64,000 bases of DNA from contig CBDFGE010000006.1 of the NCBI GenBank assembly GCA_965247055.1, positions 372,001 to 436,000 on the forward strand, written 5' to 3'. The notes below the pieces were generated by a model. That model was given only the letters and a program-made list of their open reading frames with translations, was not told the DNA's origin and did not search any database. The position numbers and the translations under genes were made by a program. Every line of letters begins with the position of its first letter. Position 1 is the first letter of the stretch. The stretch is from CBDFGE01 sp965247055. Its GTDB lineage: Bacteria > Chloroflexota > Dehalococcoidia > Lucifugimonadales > JAGWBF01. This document shows, piece after piece, positions 34,281 through 42,806 of this stretch.

Positions 34281-35561
34281 ATGAACAGTTACTACATCTG
34301 GACAATAGGCTGCCAGATGAACGTGGCCGACTCGGAGAGGCTGGCCGGAGCCCTCGAACAGGTTGGCCTTCAGCCAGTCGACGGACCCGGTGAGGCCGAT
34401 GTCGTGGTGCTTAACTCCTGCGTGGTCCGCCAGAGTGCCGAGGACAAGGTAGTGGGCACCCTGGGGATGGTGAAACGCCTCAAGGAGCTCAACCCGGACC
34501 GAGTCCTCGCCCTGATGGGGTGTATGGTGGGTCCCAGGACGGACGATCTGAAGGCGCGCTTCCCCTACGTAGATACATTCATGCGACCCCAGGAGTACGG
34601 CCCGTTGCTTGACCTGCTGGGCGAGCGCCTGGACCTGGACTGGCAGGGGTGCGTGGGCAACCTTGCCCCGCCGAGGCCCTCGGTGTGCTGCTACGTTCCC
34701 GTCATCCACGGCTGCGACCTCATGTGCGCCTTCTGCATCATCCCCTATCGCCGGGGCCGCCAGGTAAGCCGCCCTGTGGCCGACATCGTGCGGGAAGTGG
34801 AGCACCTGGTAGCGAGGGGCGTGAAGGAGGTAACCCTCCTGGGTCAGACGGTGGACGCCTACGGGCACGATCTCCCGGACCGGCCGGACCTGGCAGGCCT
34901 TCTCCACGCCCTGAACGCCGTCGACGGGCTATTCCGCATACGGTTCCTGACCTCCCACCCCATCTTCATGGGCCAGCGCATCCTCGAGGCCGTGGCTGAG
35001 CTCGACAAGGTGTGCGAGCACATCAACCTGCCCGTTCAGGCCGGAGACGATCATGTGCTGAGCCGTATGGGCAGGCGCTATACGCAGAGGGAATACCGCG
35101 ACCTTATAGCGAGGATACGCTCCGCCATTCCCCATGTGTCTCTCAGCACCGACGTGATCGTGGGCTTTCCCGGCGAGACCCGAGACCAGTACCTGCGTAC
35201 CGTGGAGCTCATTGAGGGCGTCCGGTTCGATAAGGTCCACGTGGCCGCCTACTCCAACAGGCCGGGCACACTGGCCAGCCGCCGTATGCCGGACGACGTG
35301 CCTCAGGAGGAGAAAGCATACCGCGTGAAGCACGTGGACGCGGTCCAGGAACGAATCCTCACCGAGAAGAACTTCCGGCTCCTCGGAGAGACTGTGCAGG
35401 TCCTGGTGGACGGCGTCAAGCGCGGCAGGTGGCAGGGCCGTACCCGCAACGACAAGCTGGTGTTTTCCGAGGACGTCGCGGGGCACTTGGGAGAGATGAT
35501 CGACGTCAGAGTGACCGGGACGAGTCCCTGGTCACTCCAAGGGGTAGCTGCCGGTGCGTAA
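34281..35561 (+). CDS. miaB: tRNA-2-methylthio-N6-dimethylallyladenosine synthase MiaB
   Basis: A 426-residue radical-SAM methylthiotransferase acting on i6A37 of tRNAs. The N-terminal UPF0004 domain binds a 4Fe-4S cluster through Cys in TIGCQMNVADSER, NSCVVRQSAEDKV and LMGCMVG. The radical-SAM motif is HGCDLMCAFCIIPYRRG (CxxxCxxC) near residue 150. VTLLGQTVDAYG, TSHPIFMG and VGFPGETRDQYLRTVELIE follow, and a TRAM domain ends the protein. It lies 34 bp after the tRNA gene and probably shares its transcript. nadA follows 28 bp later. Confidence 0.93.
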   Translation: MNSYYIWTIGCQMNVADSERLAGALEQVGLQPVDGPGEADVVVLNSCVVRQSAEDKVVGTLGMVKRLKELNPDRVLALMGCMVGPRTDDLKARFPYVDTFMRPQEYGPLLDLLGERLDLDWQGCVGNLAPPRPSVCCYVPVIHGCDLMCAFCIIPYRRGRQVSRPVADIVREVEHLVARGVKEVTLLGQTVDAYGHDLPDRPDLAGLLHALNAVDGLFRIRFLTSHPIFMGQRILEAVAELDKVCEHINLPVQAGDDHVLSRMGRRYTQREYRDLIARIRSAIPHVSLSTDVIVGFPGETRDQYLRTVELIEGVRFDKVHVAAYSNRPGTLASRRMPDDVPQEEKAYRVKHVDAVQERILTEKNFRLLGETVQVLVDGVKRGRWQGRTRNDKLVFSEDVAGHLGEMIDVRVTGTSPWSLQGVAAGA

Positions 35562-35589
35562 GCGCCGGCCCAATAAGGAGTGATAGCCA

Positions 35590-36798
35590 ATGGTCACCAG
35601 GTTCAAGGAGCCTGTTATACCCATAACCGAGATAGAGCACTCGGCTTTCTGCCGCACCGAAGATGAGCTCAAGTCCAGGTCCCTGGCGGAGGAGTTCAAG
35701 GTCAACGTCCGCTGGCAGCGAATTCCCGTAGAGTACTTGCACCTGAGCGCTGAGGAGCTGGACGCGCGCATCGGCGAGGCCAGGAGAGCGCTCGGGGAGA
35801 AGGTTACCATTCTGGGCCACCATTACCAGCGGGAAGAGGTGATAAGGTACGCCGACTACCAGGGGGACTCCTACAAGCTATCCCAGCGCGCGGCCTCCCA
35901 TCCCGAGTCCGACTACATCGTCTTCTGCGGAGTCCACTTTATGGCGGAGACGGCGTGTATCCTCTGCGGCCCCCACCAGAAGGTGATCCTGCCCAACATC
36001 ACAGCCGGATGCTCCATGGCCGATATGGCCCCCATGGACGACGTGCTGGACGCCTGGGACGACCTGGCGGAGGTTCTGGGCGGCCACGGCGGGATCGTGC
36101 CCGTGGCCTACATGAACACCATCGCAGGCCTCAAGGCCCTGTGCGGCCGCCACGGTGGCATAGTGTGCACCTCCTCCAACGCAGCGGCGGCGCTAAGGTG
36201 GGCCTACGAGCGGGGGGACAGGGTCCTCTTCCTGCCGGACCAGCACCTGGGCCGCAACACGGGGCTCAAGCTGGGACTGAGTTTGGACGACATGGTCGTG
36301 TGGAACCCTTTCAAGCCCCTGGGGGGGAATACCCCGGAGAGGCTCCGGAAGGCCAGGCTGGTGCTCTGGCAGGGGCACTGCTCCGTCCACACCCGGTTTA
36401 CTGTAGGACAGATCGAGGCGGCCAGGGCCCGCTACCCAGACATCAAGGTCATTGCCCACCCCGAGTGCGTCATGGAGGTGGTGCAGGCGGCGGACATGGA
36501 CGGCTCAACCGAGTTCATACGGAAGACGATCACCGAGGCTCCCCCGGGCAGCCAGTGGGCCGTGGGCACGGAGATAAGCCTGGTCAGCCGGCTGGCCAGG
36601 GAGAACCCCGACAAGGTAGTCTTCTGCCTCGACTCAATAACATGCCCATGCTCCACCATGTATCGCATCCACCCCGCCTACCTCTACTGGGTGCTGGACG
36701 GGCTGCTCCACGGGGAGATGGTCAACCAGGTGACGGTGGATGAAGAGACCCGCCGCTTCTCTCGCATCGCCCTCGAGCGGATGCTGGAGGTGGCGTAG
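35590..36798 (+). CDS. nadA: quinolinate synthase A
   Basis: A 402-residue 4Fe-4S enzyme that condenses iminoaspartate with dihydroxyacetone phosphate to quinolinate for NAD synthesis. GHHYQREEVIRYADYQGDS near residue 77, FCGVHFMAETACIL, the Cys in GGIVCTSSNAAAALRW, AHPECVMEVVQAAD and the C-terminal ITCPCSTMYRI supply substrate and cluster ligands. It is the NadA type with an N-terminal extension of about 65 residues. AAGGAG precedes the ATG. nadC lies 740 bp downstream beyond the broken VOC gene. Confidence 0.95.
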   Translation: MVTRFKEPVIPITEIEHSAFCRTEDELKSRSLAEEFKVNVRWQRIPVEYLHLSAEELDARIGEARRALGEKVTILGHHYQREEVIRYADYQGDSYKLSQRAASHPESDYIVFCGVHFMAETACILCGPHQKVILPNITAGCSMADMAPMDDVLDAWDDLAEVLGGHGGIVPVAYMNTIAGLKALCGRHGGIVCTSSNAAAALRWAYERGDRVLFLPDQHLGRNTGLKLGLSLDDMVVWNPFKPLGGNTPERLRKARLVLWQGHCSVHTRFTVGQIEAARARYPDIKVIAHPECVMEVVQAADMDGSTEFIRKTITEAPPGSQWAVGTEISLVSRLARENPDKVVFCLDSITCPCSTMYRIHPAYLYWVLDGLLHGEMVNQVTVDEETRRFSRIALERMLEVA

Positions 36799-36922
36799 CG
36801 CAGCGGGTAATGATCGTGCCGCTTGCCTCTTTGGCCGAGCTCGCGGTTGATCTTGGGGGCCCGAGGGCAGGGGTAACCGGGGGCGCGAACCGTGAGGTAG
36901 CTCTATCGTAGGAGGGTCCGAG

Positions 36923-37402
36923 ATGGCTAACAAACCGAGGCGGCTGGGACACGTAAACCTGTACGTGCGGGACATTGAGAAGGCCGAGAAGTTCTACGGG
37001 GATTTGCTGGGCCTCCATACCTACGAGCGCAGGCCCGGCCAGGCGGTCTTCATGTCGGCCGACCTGGAGCAGGCCCACGAGCTGGCGCTGATGCAGCTGG
37101 GACCGGATGCCGGCGGCCCCGGGTAGAACCAGGTAGGACTTAATCACATCGCGTGGCAGATGGACTCCTTCGAAGACCTGAAGGCCTTCTACGGTAGGCT
37201 TAAGGAGAAGGGAGTCGCGATCAAGGGAATAGGCGACCACGGCGTCGCCCTGGGTATCTACATCCAGGACCCCGACGGCAACGGCAACGAGGTGTACTAC
37301 GAGCTTCCCAGGTCTCAGTGGCCCAAGGAAGGTCCCCTTTTCAAAGGCACCTTCCCGATGAGCCTGGAGGACGAGCCCGCGAAGGCGACGGCTACCCCAT
37401 AG
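36923..37402 (+). pseudogene. VOC-family (glyoxalase/extradiol dioxygenase-like) gene with internal amber stop
   Basis: Start to stop would encode 159 residues in one frame, but TAG at 37124-37126 interrupts after MQLGPDAGGPG. The frame continues NQVGLNHIAWQMDSFEDLKA to the natural end. RRLGHVNLYVRDIEKAEKFY and the C-terminal IYIQDPDGNGNEVYYEL are the paired VOC motifs with His and Glu metal ligands. The intact parent was probably a glyoxalase or catechol-2,3-dioxygenase-like enzyme. A single Gln-to-stop change (CAG to TAG) explains it. It sits between nadA and nadC and may be a recent pseudogene or a sequence error. Confidence 0.85.
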
Positions 37403-37538
37403 GCCGGCCCCGGGGGAACCCTGCTCCGAAAGGAGTGCAGGCGCGGCCTACATTCGCAGGCCGGGGGGACCGCCGCCATTCCTGGATGACCCCTTCGGGC
37501 CAGGAGATATTACTCCCCGTTTGTACCGGAGGAATGGA

Positions 37539-38390
37539 TTGATCCATCTGGTCCCCGAAGTGCAGGACCTCATAGACCGGGCGCTGGCCGAGGACCAGAC
37601 CTTCAACGACCCCACCACCGGCAGCATCGTCCCGGCCGACATCAAGGGAATCGGCGCCCTCAGGTCCAAGGCGGAGGGGGTTCTGGCCGGTGTGGATGTG
37701 GCGCTGGCGGTTTTTCGACGGGTGGACCCGGAGCTTCGGACTCGGGTGCTCATTCAGGATGGGTCCACCCTCTCTCCGAGGGACACCATCGCTCGTGTCG
37801 AGGGGAGCGCCGCGGGTATTCTGCGGGCCGAGCGCCCGGCCCTCAACTTCCTGCAACGCATGAGCGGTATCGCCACCGACACCTCGCGATACGTGAAGGC
37901 GGTGGAGGGGTCCAGGGCGAAGATCGTGGACACCCGCAAGACCGCCCCAGGACTGAGAACCCTGGACAAGTACGCCGTCAGGGCCGGCGGGGGAGCGAAC
38001 CACCGGCTCAACCTGGCCGATGGGGTCCTCATCAAGGATAATCATATTGCCGCCCTGCGGTCCCTGGGTCTCAGCCTGAAAGACACTGTGAAGATGGCCC
38101 TGGAACGGGCATCCCACACACTGAAGGTAGAGGTGGAGGTCACCAGCCTGGTGGAGCTGGAAGAGGCCCTGCAGGCCGGCGCCCACATCGTCATGCTGGA
38201 CAACATGTCCCTGGGCGAGATGCGCCGCGCGGTGGAGATAGCGAAGGGGAGGGCCATCCTGGAGGCTTCGGGCGGCATAAACCTGGAGACGGTCAGGGCT
38301 GTTGCCGAGACGGGCGTTGACCTGATATCCATCGGCGGTCTCACCCACTCGGTGAAGGCCCTGGACATAAACCTGGACCTGGAGTTCTAG
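37539..38390 (+). CDS. nadC: nicotinate-nucleotide pyrophosphorylase (quinolinate phosphoribosyltransferase)
   Basis: A 283-residue enzyme that converts quinolinate and PRPP to nicotinate mononucleotide, the step after NadA. Landmarks are ERPALNFLQRMSGIATDT, VDTRKTAPGLRTLDKYAVRA, GGGANHRLNLADGVLIKDNH, VEVTSLVELEEAL, MLDNMSLGEMRRAV, ASGGINLETVR and SIGGLTHSVKALDINLD. TTG 37539 is chosen with GGAGG 6 bp before it; the frame opens earlier at 37521 without such a site. Confidence 0.95.
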   Translation: MIHLVPEVQDLIDRALAEDQTFNDPTTGSIVPADIKGIGALRSKAEGVLAGVDVALAVFRRVDPELRTRVLIQDGSTLSPRDTIARVEGSAAGILRAERPALNFLQRMSGIATDTSRYVKAVEGSRAKIVDTRKTAPGLRTLDKYAVRAGGGANHRLNLADGVLIKDNHIAALRSLGLSLKDTVKMALERASHTLKVEVEVTSLVELEEALQAGAHIVMLDNMSLGEMRRAVEIAKGRAILEASGGINLETVRAVAETGVDLISIGGLTHSVKALDINLDLEF

Positions 38391-38409
38391 GGGACGCTGG
38401 GGTTGGCCG

Positions 38410-38874
38410 CTAACTCCGGCGTGGCCGGTGCCTGTCGGCGCTGTCGATCATCAGGGTCACCGGACCGTCGTTCTGGATGTCCACCAGCATGTGCTCCCTG
38501 AAACGCCCCGTCTCCACTCGCAGGCCCGAGGCTCTGAAATGGTCCACGGCCTTCAGATACAGGGCCTCGGCCTCCTCCGGCTGGGCGGCTGCGGTGAAGT
38601 CGGGACGCCTGCCTCTGCGGGTGTCCGCGTACAGGGTGAACTGACTAATAACAAGAAGCTCCGCCCCTAAATCCAGGGCGGAGCGATCGAACCTGTTGTC
38701 ATTGCCGGGAAAAATCCTGAGGTTTACTACCCGCTCTACCAGGTACCGGGCATCTTCTTCACTATCCTCTCGGTTCACCCCGAGGAGAATGACCAGCCCT
38801 TGTCCCGTCCTGCCGACCTCCACCCCCTCCACGACCACGGAAGCCCTTGCTACCCGCTGGACGAGCGCCCGCAA
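38410..38874 (-). CDS. dtd: D-aminoacyl-tRNA deacylase
   Basis: A 154-residue DTD1-type editing enzyme that removes D-amino acids from tRNA. MRALVQRVARASVVVEG starts it. The two active-site motifs are SQFTLYADTRRGRRP near residue 78 and NDGPVTLMIDS near 138 (cis-Pro Gly-Pro loop). It starts 6 bp after the FmdB-like gene, so the two are co-transcribed. Confidence 0.95.
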   Translation of the reverse strand: MRALVQRVARASVVVEGVEVGRTGQGLVILLGVNREDSEEDARYLVERVVNLRIFPGNDNRFDRSALDLGAELLVISQFTLYADTRRGRRPDFTAAAQPEEAEALYLKAVDHFRASGLRVETGRFREHMLVDIQNDGPVTLMIDSADRHRPRRS

Positions 38875-38880
38875 ACCCGC

Positions 38881-39207
38881 TTATGCCTCCTTGACGGCCT
38901 CCTTCTTCGGCTCTTTCTTGTCCTCCGCGTGGTCTGAGGCCGGCTTGACGGCCTCCTTCTTGTCCTTCTTCTCCTTAGCTCCCTCAGCCCCCTCTTCCTC
39001 TTTGCCGTTGGTGGAGGTCCCACTATAGCTAGTGTGCTTGTAGTCGGTGGTATAGAAGCCGGACCCCTTGTATATTATGGGGACGGCGTGGAACCTGCGT
39101 TTCGTCCTGCCTTCACAGATGGGGCAGACGCCCAACGGCTCCGCGTCGAAGCTTTGCCGTAGCTCATATACATGCCCGCAACTGTGGCATTCGTAATCGT
39201 AAAGTGG
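38881..39207 (-). CDS. FmdB-type zinc ribbon protein
   Basis: A 108-residue protein with an N-terminal zinc ribbon: LPLYDYECHSCGHVYELRQS (CxxC) and VCPICEGRTKRRFH (CxxC). A lysine/glutamate-rich, low-complexity tail covers about residues 68-108. TTG 39207 gives the canonical (M)PLYxYEC start and has AGGAGG 6 bp before it; the frame also extends to an ATG at 39234. FmdB proteins are small regulators or RNA/DNA binders of unsettled role. Confidence 0.88.
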   Translation of the reverse strand, partial: PLYDYECHSCGHVYELRQSFDAEPLGVCPICEGRTKRRFHAVPIIYKGSGFYTTDYKHTSYSGTSTNGKEEEGAEGAKEKKDKKEAVKPASDHAEDKKEPKKEAVKEA

Positions 39208-39241
39208 CAACTCGGGCCTCCTGGGGTCTCGCAACTCGACT

Positions 39242-39266
39242 TAGCAGTCCCCTGATGGGACTGCTA
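39242..39266. repeat. perfect 10-bp stem hairpin
   Basis: TAGCAGTCCC (39242-39251), 5-base loop, GGGACTGCTA (39257-39266). It sits just after the deacetylase remnant and before the FmdB gene on the minus strand. No T-run follows, so it is at best a weak or Rho-assisted terminator. Confidence 0.45.
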
Positions 39267-40025
39267 GACCCTAGTTAAATGTAGCATCTGGAAGCGGCTC
39301 TGTCAACAATTCAGGCGCTCTGCCCCCCCACATCTCTGCCACGTCGATCATTCTCTTGAAGGCCACGTTGGGGAAGGAGTGGATATGGTTGATCAGCCGC
39401 TCCAGCATGAGGAGCCTCCCCGGCCTACCCACGTGCTGGGGGTGCATGGTGAGTGTATAGGCCCTCCCGTAGCGGTAAAGGCCCTCGAACTCGGAGGCCC
39501 AGATGTCGTAGAGCTCGCTGGGCGTCTTAAGAGGGCTGGTCCGCCCTGGGACCCGCGAGTACATGACGTGGTTAGCGTCGTCCAGGACCTAGTTTCCCGG
39601 GATCTCCACCAGCCTTCCCCGGGGGGTGTCCACCACGTAGGGTGCATCGTCGTCCAGCATGCTGGTATCTTAGGTAAATCCGAAGGAGGCCAGAAGCTCC
39701 AGAGACCCTTCGCTCAGGTCGAATCGGGGCGCCCCCGGTATCCCCTGGGTCTCTGGCCCGTCAGCCCTTCCAGGATGTCGATACCCTTCTGTAGCACTCG
39801 CGCCTCTTCTTCGGGACTCAGGGAGGACGGGGGCTCATGCATGTAGCCGTGGTGGCCCACCTCGTGGCCACGCCCGGCAATCTCCTTGACCAGGTCGGGA
39901 TGGGTCTCCGCCACGTATCCGGGGATATAGAAGCTCGCTTTTATCCCGTAGCCATCGAGGATGTCAAGGATACGCCAGGCCGCGACCTTGGGCCCGTACT
40001 CGGCGTTTGACATGACGCTGGGAGA

Positions 40026-41396
40026 GGTCACGTCCCGTCAAGTGGTGTAAGAGAGCGTCATCCTGTTGATCGCGGTCTATGCCGCCGCCTTCGCTAGATC
40101 CGCCTCGGGTAGAGCTTCGTCGATGCTGTAGACCGCGGGTGTCATGTAACGAGGGCCGATGGCCCATTCGTCGTGCTGTTCGGCCAGGACAGCCCCAACG
40201 AGGCGACGCGCGGCCGGCCGGTTGGGAAAGATACCCACCACGTTGGTGCGGCGCCGTATCTCCTTGTTGAGACGCTCCAGGGGGTTGTTAGACCAGATCT
40301 TCTTCCAGTGGGCGAGTGGGAAGCTGGAGAAGGCCAGGACGTCCGCACCAGCCGCGTCCAGTAGAGAGGCCACCTGAGGGAACGGGTCCTGTAGCTGGGC
40401 GATCACCCGCTCGAGCTGTGCGTGGACCTCCTGAGGGGACGGCTGCTGGTAGATGGTGCGTACCATGGTGGCCACCCAGGGCTGAGCGCGCCTGGGGACC
40501 CGAGTGAGCAGGTTGGTCATGAAGTGTGTGCGGCACCGTTGCCAACTGGCCCCACCGAAGACAGTCGCGATGGCATCCCTGAGTCCCTGATGCGCATCCG
40601 ATACCACCAGATCCACCCCGCTCAGACCCCTGGCCGACAGTGAGCGCAGAAAGGCCAGCCAGAAGGCGCCGTCTTCACTGGTACCCACGTCCATCCCAAT
40701 GATCTCCCGCTTGCCCTCGCCATTGACCGCCGTCGCCACCACCACGCTGACGTTGACGATCCTACCGGCCTCTCTGACCTTCTGGGTTAGTGCATCCAGC
40801 CACAGGTAGGGGTATGATCCGCCGTCCAGCGGCCGACCCAGGAAGTCCTCCACCACCTCGTCCAGCTCGGAGCAGATACGGGACACCTGGCTCTTGGAGA
40901 TACCCTCGCACCCCAGGGCCTTGACCAGGTCGTCCACCCGCCTTGTCGATACACCTTCCACATAGGCCTGCTGGATCACAGCCAGCAGAGCTCGCTCGCT
41001 GCGACGCCGTGGCTCCAGCAGGCTCGGGAAGTAGCTCCCCTCTCGAAGCTTCGGGATGTGCAGTTCCATAGTCCCTACCCGGGTATCCCACGCCCGGGAC
41101 CGATACCCGTTGCGCTGGGTCACCCGCTCAGGGCTGCGTTCTCCATACTCAGCACCGGTCCTCGCAGACACCTCCGCATCCATGATCCCCTCTACCAGCA
41201 CTCTCAGAGCCTCCCGTAGGAAGTCCACGTCACCGTCCATTCCCCCCTTGCGCAACAACTCCAGCAGGTCCATCCTTTCCTTGACCACCGTTGTCCTCCT
41301 TTCTCGAGCTTTCTTCTTTGCCCGCTAAGGATGACGCGGTGGTCTCTCTTACTCCAGACCCCCTCCTCTTCTTACACCACTTCCTGGGACTCTACT
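40026..41396 (-). mobile_element. IS256-family element, copy 2, intact
   Basis: A 1371-bp element with imperfect terminal inverted repeats (GGTCACGTCCCGTCAAGTGG at 40026 and AGTAGAGTCCCAGGAAGTGG on the other strand at 41396). It is flanked by a perfect 8-bp target duplication CTGGGAGA (40018-40025, 41397-41404). Confidence 0.93.
40077..41288 (-). CDS. IS256 transposase
   Basis: A 403-residue Mutator-type transposase with no frame break. ERVTQRNGYRSRAWDTRVGT and MELHIPKLREGSYFPSLLE are family segments. PYLWLDALTQKVREAG carries the first Asp, DLVVSDAHQGLRDAIATVFG the second Asp plus the C/D(2)H-like region ASWQRCRTHFMTNLL, and WSNNPLERLNKEIRRRT the catalytic Glu. It is probably active and the likely source of copy 1. 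Confidence 0.94.
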   Translation of the reverse strand: MVKERMDLLELLRKGGMDGDVDFLREALRVLVEGIMDAEVSARTGAEYGERSPERVTQRNGYRSRAWDTRVGTMELHIPKLREGSYFPSLLEPRRRSERALLAVIQQAYVEGVSTRRVDDLVKALGCEGISKSQVSRICSELDEVVEDFLGRPLDGGSYPYLWLDALTQKVREAGRIVNVSVVVATAVNGEGKREIIGMDVGTSEDGAFWLAFLRSLSARGLSGVDLVVSDAHQGLRDAIATVFGGASWQRCRTHFMTNLLTRVPRRAQPWVATMVRTIYQQPSPQEVHAQLERVIAQLQDPFPQVASLLDAAGADVLAFSSFPLAHWKKIWSNNPLERLNKEIRRRTNVVGIFPNRPAARRLVGAVLAEQHDEWAIGPRYMTPAVYSIDEALPEADLAKAAA

Positions 41397-41547
41397 CTGG
41401 GAGACCTGGCCAGGTCGGGATCGAAGTTCAGCCACGATGACACTCCATCCACATCGAAGGTAAGGTTGGCAACGCACTGGATGTCTCCCGGCCAGATACC
41501 CGACATATCCCGCCTCCTACATGATTCCGCCGGATGCCGAGGTGGTG

Positions 41548-42498
41548 CTAGGTGCCACTCCCCCTGAAGTGGGGGACGATCTGACTGGCCACCGTCTCGA
41601 TGTGGCGCGCCCGGTCCTCCGGGGGGCACGCCCAGCTAAAGAGGAAATGCCGTGCCCCGGCCTCCACGTACTCTTCGATGCGCCGTATGCACTCTTCCAC
41701 GGGGCCGAGGACGCAATAGGAGCCCACGATCTCCTTGAAGTCGCCGCCGTACAGGTACTGCATGCCCAGGGAGCGGGCCGCGACCTGGACCGCCTCGTCC
41801 CGGGTGTCGTATGTGGCGATGAACTGGAAATTGGCCCACTGGAAACCGGAGAGATCCCGCCCTTCCTTTTCGGCGAGGGAGGTGATCTTCCCCACGCTGG
41901 CCCGGTACCTGTCAGGGCTGTACAGGTAGGGAAGCCAGCCGTCTCCATATCGGGCGGCGCGGGCCATGGCTGCGTCTCGGCGTCCAGCCACCCAGATGGG
42001 GGGATGGGGGCGCTGGGTGGCACGGGGCACGATGCTCACGCCATCGAGGGTGTAGTAGCGGCCCCGATAGCTGACCTGCTCCCCGGTCCACAGCCTTATG
42101 AGGGCCTCCAGGCACTCGTTGGCCCGGCCGCCCCGCTGCCCGGCCGATATCCCCGCGGCCTGGAACTCAACGGGAAACTCTCCCCCGACCCCCACTCCCA
42201 GGGTGAGCCGCCCCCCGGAGGCGATGTCCAGGGTGGAGGCGAGCTTGGCCAGGACGGTGGGGTGATAGAAGGGGATGAGGGCGACCGAGGAGACGAGGCG
42301 TATCCTGCTGGTGGCCCCGGCGGCCACTGCCAGGACAGGCAGAGCGGCGCTGGATGGACCGGGTGGGTCCCCGCGCATGAAGTGCTCCCCGCATCCAACG
42401 TACTCGTATCCAAGGTCCTCGAGCCAGCGGGCCTCCGCTGCCGTTTCCTCGACACCAAGCCCCAGGACGGCCCCGAAGTGGAGCTCCGGCCAGGCCAT
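41548..42498 (-). CDS. LLM class (luciferase-like) F420/flavin-dependent oxidoreductase
   Basis: A 316-residue TIM-barrel oxidoreductase. LHFGAVLGLGVEETAAEARW at the start, LEDLGYEYVGCGEHFM, IRLVSSVALIPFYHPTVLAK, LDIASGGRLTLGVGVGGEF and RPHPPIWVAGRRDAAMARAA are the classic LLM segments. It may use F420 or FMN. A promoter lies at 42594-42622, and the broken deacetylase gene follows 41 bp downstream in the same operon. The substrate is unknown. Confidence 0.88.
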   Translation of the reverse strand: MAWPELHFGAVLGLGVEETAAEARWLEDLGYEYVGCGEHFMRGDPPGPSSAALPVLAVAAGATSRIRLVSSVALIPFYHPTVLAKLASTLDIASGGRLTLGVGVGGEFPVEFQAAGISAGQRGGRANECLEALIRLWTGEQVSYRGRYYTLDGVSIVPRATQRPHPPIWVAGRRDAAMARAARYGDGWLPYLYSPDRYRASVGKITSLAEKEGRDLSGFQWANFQFIATYDTRDEAVQVAARSLGMQYLYGGDFKEIVGSYCVLGPVEECIRRIEEYVEAGARHFLFSWACPPEDRARHIETVASQIVPHFRGSGT

Positions 42499-42806
42499 TA
42501 TCTACCCACCTCGATTCTGCTGCGCTGGGCGCGCGTCCCGCGCCTCTGGTCCCGCCGTAGAGACACGGGGACGGGCCCACCTCCCGAGATCAATATATAC
42601 CGTCCCCAGTGCCACGGGTCAAGGCGCGGTCCGGCGCCGCCTATGACCCCAACTCCAAAATTCCCGAGTACAGGGTCTGCGCAGTGAGCATCGAGAGGGT
42701 ACACTCGGAGGGTGTGACGGCGTCCCCCGAGAGCCTGAGGAACGGCAACGGACGGGTGATATAGGGGGGGCCTCACCGTCGACAGGTCCCCCGCAGGCCG
42801 GGGGGA
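42499..42806. other. gene-less region between LLM and TPR genes
   Basis: 308 bp. It holds the LLM promoter and the 3' flank of the TPR gene. No other gene or clear terminator is seen. Confidence 0.5.
42594..42622 (-). promoter_or_regulatory. sigma70-like promoter of the LLM gene
   Basis: Minus strand: TTGACC (42622-42617), 17-bp spacer, TATATA (42599-42594), about 90 bases of leader to the ATG at 42498. Confidence 0.6.

Larger units (their letters stand above)
39271..41506 (-). pseudogene. polysaccharide deacetylase, split by IS256 and further decayed
   Basis: The N-terminal part (41506-41405) starts after AGGAGG and reads CVANLTFDVDGVSSWLNFD, with the catalytic Asp pair of NodB-type deacetylases. 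After removing the IS and one 8-bp duplication it continues RSPSVMSNAEYGPKVAAWRI, FYIPGYVAETHPDLVKEIA and GRGHEVGHHGYMHEPPSSLS (metal His pair). A missing T near 39723 then shifts the frame. The rest (DLSEGSLELLASFGFT, LDDANHVMYSRVPGR, TLTMHPQHVGRPGRLLMLE) also carries a TAA near 39672 and a TAG near 39592. The parent probably removed acetyl groups from sugars or acted as an allantoinase-like amidohydrolase. Confidence 0.9.

Noticed and set aside
39242..39266. Perfect hairpin as a strong intrinsic terminator
   Set aside because: No T-tract on either strand, so it is listed only as a hairpin.
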